Shown here piece after piece: positions 53,789 through 62,168 of a stretch of DNA of 64,000 bases; within the stretch, counting starts at the first letter, position 1; every line of letters starts with the position of its first letter. The translations under genes and the position numbers were made by a program. The notes beneath the pieces were generated by a model, which was not told the DNA's origin, ran no database searches, and worked only from the letters and a program-made list of their open reading frames with translations. Source of the stretch: Lachnoclostridium sp. An169. GTDB lineage: Bacteria; Bacillota; Clostridia; Lachnospirales; Lachnospiraceae. The stretch is taken from the NCBI RefSeq assembly GCF_002160525.1, contig NZ_NFKT01000020.1:1-64000 (forward strand), written 5' to 3'.

Positions 53789-56422
53789 TTATTCCGCCAG
53801 TCTGGGACTGATCAGCTTCACATCCACGCGCTGTCCGTCGAAGGTCAGCGATACATAGTATACCGCCTCATTAAGCGCGTATCCGTGCGGAGTGCCCACT
53901 TCTTTTACAATATAGTCTCCGCAGGGAATATCCTTAAAAGAGAACACACCGTTCCAGTCCGCAACAGACACCAGCACTGCCCGCTCTTTAGCCAGCTCGG
54001 AAGTGCCTGCAGCGAAAAGTCCGATTTCCGCCATGGCGAGGGGATGATTGTTCTGGTCCGCGGTCACGCCGCCGATTGTCCCGCGGATCATCTCGCTGCT
54101 GATCGGGTTGCCGTCGTTGACATAAAGGTGAACTTCCTCCGTGTCCTGATCCTGATATTCCACCTTTACCGGATAGCGCCTGTCAGAGCATCTGTAGTGG
54201 CTGTCTGCCAGGATCTCTTTCACATAATAACTGCCCCAGGGAAGGTCCACAGAGGAACATGCCTTTCCGTCATCCCTGCAGTACAGGACTTCCAGCAGAC
54301 TGTCCGCCGGAATCTCACTGCCGTCCGCCATCTCCATCTGCTCCGCCGTGAACAGGCCGAACGCAAATCCCCGGATCTCTCCCAGCGTTCCGATCCCAAA
54401 TATCCGATCTTCTCCCAGTGTCTTTTCCAGATGAATCCTCACCTTCTGCCGCTCTCCGGCAAAGGATGCTCCTGCCTCTGTACAGGGCACTCCACTCTCC
54501 TCATATTCCAGGCAGACCGTGCAGGGCTCTTCCATCCGTACCAGTCCGTACGGAGCTGTCTTCTCTTCTATCCGGTATCTTCCCAGATAAAGTTCCATAC
54601 TCCAGGCGTCTCCGTTTTCGTCCGTAACCACGGTTTCAACCACCGTGTCCTTTGCCGCCCGGAGTGTGCCGTCGGCCGTGATGATATCTTCATCCGCTAT
54701 GATATCGCAGCAGGCGCCCCTGCCGTTTCCTTCCTCGAAACAGGGCGTATAGACCTCGTTTTCTCCCACCGGGTGTCCGGCGCTGTTTTTCAGCGTATTC
54801 TCGGATCTGGAGAACACCGCACGCACCGGTCCGCTTCTGTGCAGGTGTATCCTGCCTTTCTGAGGGCAGCTCTCTGCAGACACCGTCACCACGGGAATCC
54901 CGTTTTCCAGTTCAGCCGTCTGTTCCGATACGCGGAAAGATACCGGGGCATCATTTTTTGCATACCCATATGGAGCCGTATCCTCGCTGAGGTAATAGGT
55001 TCCGTATCTGAACTTCTCCGGAGTGATAAAATACCCGTTTTCCCCGGTCTCAAAGCATTCCAGAACCCGGGGTTCCGGATAGGTGACGGTCATCGACAGC
55101 AGAGCGCCGTCCTCATCCGTGAGACGGTATCCGCCGCCGGAAAGCGGAATCGTCCTGCCGGTTCCCGCGTCTGTGCGCACAACTTTGACAAAATACTGCT
55201 GCCAGGGACTGCTGACCGATATGGTATGCGTCTTCCCGCTCCGGTCGAGGGTCACTTCAAAGTCTTCTGCCGGAACGGTTCCCTCCTGCCATCTCTCCTG
55301 ATGCACCACATAAACGCCCTGGGACATTCCCTTTGATCTGGCATATCCCTCGTCGTCGCATACCAGCGTATCCCGCTCATTGGTCCGCGCCTGTTCAAAA
55401 CTTCCCGCACTTTTCAGATAAATCTGAAACTGTGCCTCCTTTTCGGGAATTCCCCTGCCGTCCTTCCCGCTGACAGATTTCACAACAGCAATGAACTCTT
55501 TTTCCTGCTGTGTGACAAGATCATAGGACGGGAGCTGCTCCTGCACGGCTTCCGCCTCCGGTTTTCCTCTTTTCTTTCCAAGTCTCATCTCCAACACCCT
55601 TATCCTTACTGCATATTTTATCCAGGTAAAATAATATCTTTCCGTTCTGTAGCAGACTGCGATCTTCCGGTACAGCTCCAGCCTGGCGGCCGGATTTTTC
55701 CGGTACATCTCCTGATGTTTGCTGTACAGCTGCAGGTATCCCACCACATCGATAAGCCGGTGGGATCTGCGGAGCACATCCCGCTCCACATAGCTGCAGA
55801 CAAGGTTCTGGTCCACCGCCGCGATCCGCGCTTTTCCTGCAACCCGGATCCACATGTCATAGTCATCCTGTCTGCGGATATGTGTGTCAAATCCAAGCAG
55901 TTCGTCGAACACCGTGCGCCGGAAAATCACCTGAGACACCGAGCGGATCTCCTCCTGGGAGATCAGTCCCGCCGTCTGCCCGGTCTCTGCCGGAAGCTGA
56001 GGCGCCCTGCGGTATCCCGTGGAAAGGGCGTCCTCCTCCTGTGCCCAGCTGTGGCAGAACACAAGCCCCACATCCGGGTGTTCCTCAAGCACCTCGATCT
56101 GGCTTGCCGCGCACTCCTGGTTCCAGGCATCCCTGGCCATCAGAAATGCGAGATAGGTGCCGTTTGCCTGTGCCGCCCCTTCATTTTTCGCCGCCGCAAA
56201 CTCCCCTTTCCTGCTGGGACATGTGATTACCGGAATGTCCGGATACTGTTCCATATCCTCCCGCAGTCCCAGGCTGTAATCGCTGCCGCTCTCATTGGCG
56301 TCCACAAGAATAATCTCATAATTCCTGTAGCTCTGTTCAAGCACGCTTTGAATCGCCCGTCTCAGAATAAGAGAGGATGTCTCAAAAGAGACAATAACGA
56401 TACTCAGTAACGGTTCTCTCAT
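53789..56422 (-). CDS. GT2 glycosyltransferase fused to Cna-B/SpaA-like domains
   Basis: This is an 877-residue fusion. Residues about 1-260 are a GT2 catalytic domain (LSIVIVSFETSSLILRRAIQ; ILVDANESG; AFLMARDAWNQE). From about 330 to the end follow several prealbumin-like (Cna-B/SpaA) domains with GYFITPEKFRYGTYYLSED, YRIEEKTAPYGLV, GSYYVKEILAD and CGDYIVKEVGTPHGYAL. No signal peptide, membrane helix or sortase signal is seen, so the usual extracellular beta domains stand on a cytosolic enzyme. Fusion by gene joining is possible, but the frame is clean. Confidence 0.8.
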   Translation of the reverse strand: MREPLLSIVIVSFETSSLILRRAIQSVLEQSYRNYEIILVDANESGSDYSLGLREDMEQYPDIPVITCPSRKGEFAAAKNEGAAQANGTYLAFLMARDAWNQECAASQIEVLEEHPDVGLVFCHSWAQEEDALSTGYRRAPQLPAETGQTAGLISQEEIRSVSQVIFRRTVFDELLGFDTHIRRQDDYDMWIRVAGKARIAAVDQNLVCSYVERDVLRRSHRLIDVVGYLQLYSKHQEMYRKNPAARLELYRKIAVCYRTERYYFTWIKYAVRIRVLEMRLGKKRGKPEAEAVQEQLPSYDLVTQQEKEFIAVVKSVSGKDGRGIPEKEAQFQIYLKSAGSFEQARTNERDTLVCDDEGYARSKGMSQGVYVVHQERWQEGTVPAEDFEVTLDRSGKTHTISVSSPWQQYFVKVVRTDAGTGRTIPLSGGGYRLTDEDGALLSMTVTYPEPRVLECFETGENGYFITPEKFRYGTYYLSEDTAPYGYAKNDAPVSFRVSEQTAELENGIPVVTVSAESCPQKGRIHLHRSGPVRAVFSRSENTLKNSAGHPVGENEVYTPCFEEGNGRGACCDIIADEDIITADGTLRAAKDTVVETVVTDENGDAWSMELYLGRYRIEEKTAPYGLVRMEEPCTVCLEYEESGVPCTEAGASFAGERQKVRIHLEKTLGEDRIFGIGTLGEIRGFAFGLFTAEQMEMADGSEIPADSLLEVLYCRDDGKACSSVDLPWGSYYVKEILADSHYRCSDRRYPVKVEYQDQDTEEVHLYVNDGNPISSEMIRGTIGGVTADQNNHPLAMAEIGLFAAGTSELAKERAVLVSVADWNGVFSFKDIPCGDYIVKEVGTPHGYALNEAVYYVSLTFDGQRVDVKLISPRLAE

Positions 56423-56428
56423 ATTCTG

Positions 56429-57853
56429 TCACTCCCCTTTCTTAATTGTTCCTAAAAAGCAGCCCCCGTCTTCTGCCGTAATCTTCTCATTCGCAAACAG
56501 GACCGCTGTCCGGTCCTTTTCACCTGTCACCTTCATATATACGTCATACGCGCCCGCCGGAAGCTCCGGAAGTTCCACAGTAAATGACGTCTGCTCCCCC
56601 GGTTTCCACGTTCTGGCGTCTGTATCGGCCGTGACAGTCCGCTCCTCCCCGCTCTCCCGGCTGCGGAAAATAATCTCCGTACGGCATGCCGTATAGCGGG
56701 GCGCATATCCCACATTCTCCACATTTACGGTAAGGGATGGTTTCTCCCATTTCCATCCGCTTATCTTTGCAGACACATCCCGGATCACAAAGCGGTATCC
56801 CAGATGCCTCTCGATATAGTCATAGCCGGACATTCCGTCATATACGGAACCGGAATCCCGGTACTGTGTATTTTTCCACTTTTCCAGCACCTGCATGTCA
56901 TGCGCCCTGTTAAGGTATGACACATGCATGGTGCGAAGTGCCTCATCCGCGTTTTCCAGATCGTTGAGCGCATTGTCCAGAACCACCTCGCCGCCGTTCG
57001 GGACGTAGAGGTTAAGCTCTTTCTGAAAATCCAGTTCTTCGGAGCGCACCCAGGAATCGCTTAAGCTTTCCGAATCTTCTTTATGGAGATCCCCGTAAGT
57101 GCCGCAGTCAAGCCAGGTCCCCAGGATTCCGTCATTAAACAGGGACAGCCGGGAAATCATCTCCTGCGTCTTCCAGGCCTCGCTCTCCTGCAGGGGTTCC
57201 GTCCTTCCTGCCGCCATCCGCCAGTAAGCCGGCGTCCGTACAGCCAGGAACACATTTTCCGGCATGACTTCATGCATTCTGCCGATCAGAGTGAGATAAC
57301 TTCTCTCCGTCAGATACCGGGAACTGTGCATCTCTGCCCAGCTTCCCACGAACACGCCCTGTACGATATACACCTGATCCTGAAACTCCTCAAGGAGCTC
57401 CCCTGCCTGCTCCATGTGGCGCAGCACAATACTGATGGAAGCGGGATCGCTCTGGGCCCCGTTCCCGTCCCAGTCATAGAGGAAACGCACGATCAGGCTC
57501 ACCGGCTGCTCCCTGTCGGCATATGCCCGGAATACCCGGCGGATCTGTTCCACGCCGGAGGAACTGATCTCCCTGTCCTGATAGGTTCCGATATGAATCT
57601 GGAGCAGTTCCAGAGTCTCCATCGGATGTTCCCTGCTGATTCCCTCCAGGATCTCCCCGGACACCGGCGAATCATCGGATATTCTTATACCTCTCATATT
57701 ATAAAATCCGCGTTCCCTGTTTGCAAGGAATTTATCGGATTCTACAAAATTTACCGCCTCCCAGGCAATCTTCCATCGCATTCCCATAAAACACATCCCC
57801 ACGATTATGATAACTCCCGCAAAAAGCAGAAGCAGCCGCGCCTTTTTCTTCAT
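56429..57853 (-). CDS. DUF4874/DUF4832 domain protein
   Basis: The 474-residue secreted or membrane-anchored protein has an N-terminal hydrophobic helix (LLLLFAGVIIIVGMCFMGM) and the DUF4874 N-terminal part starting VNFVESDKFLANRERGFYN. The TIM-barrel-like body includes IVRFLYDWDGNGAQSDP, and the C-terminal DUF4832 beta part starts near SGWKWEKPSLTVNVENVGYA. It probably acts on or binds extracellular polysaccharide. It lies within the Pel-like gene cluster and overlaps the GT4 gene upstream. Confidence 0.75.
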   Translation of the reverse strand: MKKKARLLLLFAGVIIIVGMCFMGMRWKIAWEAVNFVESDKFLANRERGFYNMRGIRISDDSPVSGEILEGISREHPMETLELLQIHIGTYQDREISSSGVEQIRRVFRAYADREQPVSLIVRFLYDWDGNGAQSDPASISIVLRHMEQAGELLEEFQDQVYIVQGVFVGSWAEMHSSRYLTERSYLTLIGRMHEVMPENVFLAVRTPAYWRMAAGRTEPLQESEAWKTQEMISRLSLFNDGILGTWLDCGTYGDLHKEDSESLSDSWVRSEELDFQKELNLYVPNGGEVVLDNALNDLENADEALRTMHVSYLNRAHDMQVLEKWKNTQYRDSGSVYDGMSGYDYIERHLGYRFVIRDVSAKISGWKWEKPSLTVNVENVGYAPRYTACRTEIIFRSRESGEERTVTADTDARTWKPGEQTSFTVELPELPAGAYDVYMKVTGEKDRTAVLFANEKITAEDGGCFLGTIKKGE

Positions 57854-59124
57854 GGCAGATCCGCTCCCCCTGCCAGGCTTAAGAAATCGGCAAGCCCTTC
57901 CAGGTATCCTGCCTTTCTGTCCGCCGCGGCTCTCCCGTATGCCTCCCGGAGCTCCGGGTGCCGGATCAGCTCTCCCACCGCGCCGGCAAGCGCTTCCGGT
58001 GAGTTTCCGGCGATCACGCCGTCCTTTCCGGACTCGATCTGCTCGGCAATTCCCGTGCAGTCCGCGGCCACAACAGGTTTTCCAAGCGCCTGGGCCTCCT
58101 CGATCACAATGCTCTTCCCCTCATACCGGGAGGTACACACATAGATATCCGCCTGCCGGAAATAGGGATAGGGGTTGTCCGCCGCGCCGGCAAAGAAAAA
58201 AGTCTCTTCCAGTCCGTAGTCTCTGACCAACTTTTTCAGATGCTTTTCCTCCTCCCCCTCGCCCAGGGCATACCAGCGGAACTCATATCCCTGTTTCTTT
58301 AATATGGCCGCGGTACGGATGGCAGTGTCATACCCTTTCTGATAATAAAGACGCCCTACCGTGAGAAGTCGGATGCCTTTGTAACCGTCCGAAAATCCGC
58401 CGGGCTCCTCCGCCCTTCTGCGGATGTGTTCCCGGTTGATGATATTGTAAAACAGCCGGGTCTTCCGGGCATGTTCCGGATACATTTCCAGAAAGTTTCC
58501 GCGCACCTCTTCCGACACGGCGTAAATGCGGTCGAAAGCGTCATAGCACCCGTTGTCCAGATCTCTGGTATAACCTGCACGCCTGTAATCCACATGCAGA
58601 AATGCGGCTTTTTTCTCCGCCCGGATCTTCTCCGCCACATACCAGGTGGCAGGTCCCTCCAGGTAAGCCACCGCCAGATCGAAGCTTCGGGGAAGGGCGG
58701 GAGTCCCGTCGGCGAGCATCCGCCGCAGGATTTTCTCCGTCCGCACGCCGCTGTCCGGAGCTGCCCCCGATTTTTCTGTGCCGTTCCGGTCTGCTGCGCC
58801 GTTCTGCTCTGGCCGTCCGTCCCGGACCGCCAGACGCCGCAGGGCGCGGATACCGCTGCCGCCGTGCAGCGCCGCTTTCAGGAGCCTTCCTGCCACGAAG
58901 ATCTTCCCGTCTGTGGAGAGAACCGACCGTGCATCTTTCTTCCGGTTCAGTACCGTCACATACTCCGGCACTTCAGCGAACAGCTCTCCCCTCGGGATCA
59001 GAACATACAGGAAGATCCGGTATTTCTCCGGGTCCAGGACCCGCATAAGCTCGATGAGTGCCCGCTCCGCCCCTGCCCTGCCAAGGGTATTCATGACAAA
59101 CAAAATCGTTTTCTTACTGTGCAT
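57850..59124 (-). CDS. Glycosyltransferase family 4
   Basis: The 424-residue GT-B enzyme starts KTILFVMNTLGRAGAERALI, has LLTVGRLYYQKGYDTAIRTA, and TSRYEGKSIVIEEAQALGKP with the EX7E motif. An unusual insert near residues 95-145 (RNGTEKSGAAPDSGVRTEK) makes it longer than most relatives. It overlaps the PelG-like stop and is co-translated. Confidence 0.87.
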   Translation of the reverse strand: MHSKKTILFVMNTLGRAGAERALIELMRVLDPEKYRIFLYVLIPRGELFAEVPEYVTVLNRKKDARSVLSTDGKIFVAGRLLKAALHGGSGIRALRRLAVRDGRPEQNGAADRNGTEKSGAAPDSGVRTEKILRRMLADGTPALPRSFDLAVAYLEGPATWYVAEKIRAEKKAAFLHVDYRRAGYTRDLDNGCYDAFDRIYAVSEEVRGNFLEMYPEHARKTRLFYNIINREHIRRRAEEPGGFSDGYKGIRLLTVGRLYYQKGYDTAIRTAAILKKQGYEFRWYALGEGEEEKHLKKLVRDYGLEETFFFAGAADNPYPYFRQADIYVCTSRYEGKSIVIEEAQALGKPVVAADCTGIAEQIESGKDGVIAGNSPEALAGAVGELIRHPELREAYGRAAADRKAGYLEGLADFLSLAGGADLP

Positions 59125-60595
59125 GCCCTTCCTCCTTCTGTTTCTTCCGGATCTCCCTCAGGTCATAAACCTTGGAATCCGGCATGGGCTCGTCCACACT
59201 TTCCAGCAGGGTGCCCCGGCAGAAAATATGTTCTTCCAGATGCTTTTCCAGCCAGCGCAGCCTTCCATAGGCGAAGCTCCATGCCACGATGCTTCCTGCG
59301 AACACGCCGATTCCGTACCAGTAATCCGGAAAATCTCTGGCGAACACGCTTACAATCCCGGTCACTGAGACAAAGATCAGACTGGTCAGGGCGCTGCCCG
59401 TCAGATCGTTAAAATACTGAAGAAAGAGAATGATCGTATAGAGCAGGAAGAGCACGAAATATCCGGCTGCCAGGCACGGATAGATGGTCATCACAAGTCC
59501 GGTCATTCCCATTCTCGGGAGCAGGATAATACACAGCAGGAAAAGCACAACCGAGATGATGTACTGCAGCTGTGTCACCCGCATGAGCTGGTCTCCCATC
59601 AGACGGAACATCCGCTTCTGCGCTTTCACGATATCCTTGAGCCGCCCGCCCAGAACCGCCTCGGTGTAATCCTGGTAGCGCTTGTGGAAATGCATTTCCA
59701 CATAGGCGATGAAGATCACGCTGGCGGACAGATTCGTAAACATGGCGATACAGGTCGCCATGTCGTAAGGCTGGTTGCAGATATAGGTGTCGGCGAGCAC
59801 AAGGTTCATGTCATCTTTGGTCCAGAACACAAAGTTGTGGATGTAGAGCCCCAGTATATAGAAGAAATTGGTAAAGATCAGTTTCCAGTACACCCGGAAA
59901 TAGCGCAGCACCTCCCGGTAATGATGGCTGTTCTCGCAGAAATAAGATTTTGCAAAGCCGAATTCCAGACAGGCGATCAGGAAAAATCCCAGCGTCATGG
60001 CAAGGAGCATGCTGTATGTCACTGAAAAATTCAGGAGAAAGCGGAATACCAGGGACAGCACAAAACAGAGCAGCATGCCCAGGAAGAAGAACAGAGAAAT
60101 CTTCTTGTACGCTTTCACAATCGACAGGTAGAGCATCTGATAGAAACAAAGCCCCAGGCCGATATAGGCGCAGAAGGCCGTAAACACCCAGTACAGGGGG
60201 ATCTCTCCCACCACATAAGCCCAGATATGGAAGGGAATCCCGATCAGGGCCGCAAGCCCCATATTCAGCGCCAGCCCCACATAAATGCAGGGAAGGATGT
60301 CTTCATACCGCTCCTCAAAGATCCGGTCTCCCACATACTTGGAGAGCACGGAGTTGAACGGAGAGGCCGCCAGAAGAGAAAAGATGAACACATAGAGGAT
60401 CGTACAGGAAAAAAGCTCCCTGTCATAGTATCTCACGGAGTCAAAGCCGAGAAAGATATACATCAGAAGCATGGTTCCGATGACCACCAGCATGGGCGTG
60501 ACGGTGGCGAGCATGCTGTAGCCCGACCCGTACAGCGTGTGTACCAGTGTATGCCGTTTGAATATCCGGTTCAGTTTGATTCCTATTCCTGCCAT
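59114..60595 (-). CDS. pelG: PelG-like polysaccharide transporter
   Basis: The 493-residue membrane protein has about 12 helices and PelG-type features: KLNRIFKRHTLVHTLYGSGY at the start and SLLAASPFNSVLSKYVGDR, FEERYEDILPCIYVG. PelG is the flippase-like partner of PelF in the Pel exopolysaccharide system. The PelF-like gene lies directly upstream on the same strand. Assignment is by recall of family pattern. Confidence 0.75.
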   Translation of the reverse strand: MAGIGIKLNRIFKRHTLVHTLYGSGYSMLATVTPMLVVIGTMLLMYIFLGFDSVRYYDRELFSCTILYVFIFSLLAASPFNSVLSKYVGDRIFEERYEDILPCIYVGLALNMGLAALIGIPFHIWAYVVGEIPLYWVFTAFCAYIGLGLCFYQMLYLSIVKAYKKISLFFFLGMLLCFVLSLVFRFLLNFSVTYSMLLAMTLGFFLIACLEFGFAKSYFCENSHHYREVLRYFRVYWKLIFTNFFYILGLYIHNFVFWTKDDMNLVLADTYICNQPYDMATCIAMFTNLSASVIFIAYVEMHFHKRYQDYTEAVLGGRLKDIVKAQKRMFRLMGDQLMRVTQLQYIISVVLFLLCIILLPRMGMTGLVMTIYPCLAAGYFVLFLLYTIILFLQYFNDLTGSALTSLIFVSVTGIVSVFARDFPDYWYGIGVFAGSIVAWSFAYGRLRWLEKHLEEHIFCRGTLLESVDEPMPDSKVYDLREIRKKQKEEGHAQ

Positions 60596-60636
60596 GAAAC
60601 TCTCTCCTCTGTTCCTGTCATAAAATTAAATCTCTG

Positions 60637-62091
60637 TCATATCACAAGCGGTTCCTCCGGCCAGGGCACCCCCGCCGCATCCGCCATTTTCCGGTAAATT
60701 TTTTCGTAGGTGGCGCGCATGTCCTCGATCCGGTAACGGCTGCACAGTCTTCTGTACCCCGTCTCTCCCATCCTTTTCCTTCTTTCCGGGTCAGACGCCA
60801 GCTCCACGATGGCATCCGAGATCCGGTCGATGTTCATGACGGGAACCACAATTCCCGCCTCCCCAAAGTCGTCTGCCTCCCCGTAGATCAGTCCCTCGCA
60901 GTTTCCCACGTTGGTGGCGATCACCGGTTTCTTTGCCGCAAAGCTTTCCAGGATGGTAAGAGGCTGTCCTTCGCTGATGCTTGTCAGAATCGTCATGTCC
61001 ATCCTGCCGATATACTCTTTCGTCTGGATCCGCCCGGTAAACACCACATCCTCTGCCTGCAGGTTTTCCACAAGGTCGAAACATTCCTGGGCGTACTCCC
61101 GGTCCTCGTCCCAGGGACCCATGATCCAGAGCTTGAGTGCGGGCTCCCGCTTTTTTGCATAGTAGAAGGCATTGATCATGGTCTTTACGTCCTTGATGGG
61201 CGCCACTCTCAGGATCGCACCCACATGGATCATCGGATCCTCCGGATCTTTTCCCGGGATATCCGCATAATCTTCCACCCGCACGCCGTTGGGCGTGACG
61301 GCAGTCTTTTCCTCCGGGCATCCCAGTTCGATCTGCAGGGATCGGGCGTTCTCAAACAGCGAGGTCACCATATCGGCGTGTTCGTATGCGCACAGGGAGA
61401 GCTTGCGGAACTGTTCGATCCAGAAATCCTTGTAGACTCCCTGCACCCAACGCGCCTTGATGATCTCCTCCTCCCGCTCTCTCGTGTAGATCCCGTGTTC
61501 CGAGATGAGAAGCCGGCTTCCGTACATCTCCTTTGCCATGCTGCCGATTATCCCGGAATACCCCGTTGCCACACAGTGGTACAGATCTGCCTGTGCAGGC
61601 TGAAACTGCAGGACAAACCCGAGCGGCAGATAGATGGAGCGCAGCGTCCAGAGGAAGTCGGAAAACACGATATTGTTGTAGCGCAGTTCATACACCTCTC
61701 TGGCAATATTCAGGAAATCTTTCCCCATCAGAAGCTGGTCAATGGACATGTTTTTGTTCTGAAACATGTGGAATACCACTTTCCAGTTTACTTTCTCCCC
61801 CAGCACCAGCCCCCGCAGCGCGTCATATTCCTCTGCATTGAGGGACACTTTTGCCATGCGGTGTTTCTTCCCGCCTCTGAGCCACTGGCAGTCGTTCAGA
61901 TAGATTTCCCGGACCTCTGTCAGATTTTCCGGCAGCGTATAGGCAAACTTTCCTCTGACACTGCGGTCAGCCACAATGGCAGCCACGGTGAATTCAATAT
62001 TCGGAAACTGTCTGATCAGGCTGTGCACCCAGCTGGAAACCCCGCCGACCACATAAGGGTAACACCCCTCTGCCACAATACACACTTTCAT
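60637..62091 (-). CDS. pelF: PelF-like GT4 glycosyltransferase
   Basis: The 484-residue enzyme starts MKVCIVAEGCYPYVVGGVSS, then WVHSLIRQFPNIEF, characteristic of PelF, and has the donor domain VGAILRVAPIKDVKTMINAF and TSISEGQPLTILESFAAKKP (EX7E). In Pseudomonas, PelF polymerises the Pel polysaccharide from UDP-GlcNAc/UDP-GalNAc. An AAGGAGA site at 7 nt supports ATG 62091 over the longer frame. Confidence 0.85.
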   Translation of the reverse strand: MKVCIVAEGCYPYVVGGVSSWVHSLIRQFPNIEFTVAAIVADRSVRGKFAYTLPENLTEVREIYLNDCQWLRGGKKHRMAKVSLNAEEYDALRGLVLGEKVNWKVVFHMFQNKNMSIDQLLMGKDFLNIAREVYELRYNNIVFSDFLWTLRSIYLPLGFVLQFQPAQADLYHCVATGYSGIIGSMAKEMYGSRLLISEHGIYTREREEEIIKARWVQGVYKDFWIEQFRKLSLCAYEHADMVTSLFENARSLQIELGCPEEKTAVTPNGVRVEDYADIPGKDPEDPMIHVGAILRVAPIKDVKTMINAFYYAKKREPALKLWIMGPWDEDREYAQECFDLVENLQAEDVVFTGRIQTKEYIGRMDMTILTSISEGQPLTILESFAAKKPVIATNVGNCEGLIYGEADDFGEAGIVVPVMNIDRISDAIVELASDPERRKRMGETGYRRLCSRYRIEDMRATYEKIYRKMADAAGVPWPEEPLVI

Positions 62092-62168
62092 CTGCCTGTC
62101 TCCTTCCTGAAATTTCTCATCTTTTCGGACATCTGCGCTCCCTCGATACAAGTTTCCCGGACTTTGGC

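Noticed and set aside
53885..55336. 483-codon plus-strand ORF opposite the GT2-Cna-B gene
   Set aside because: It reads as the complement of the fusion protein; no ribosome site or family motif.
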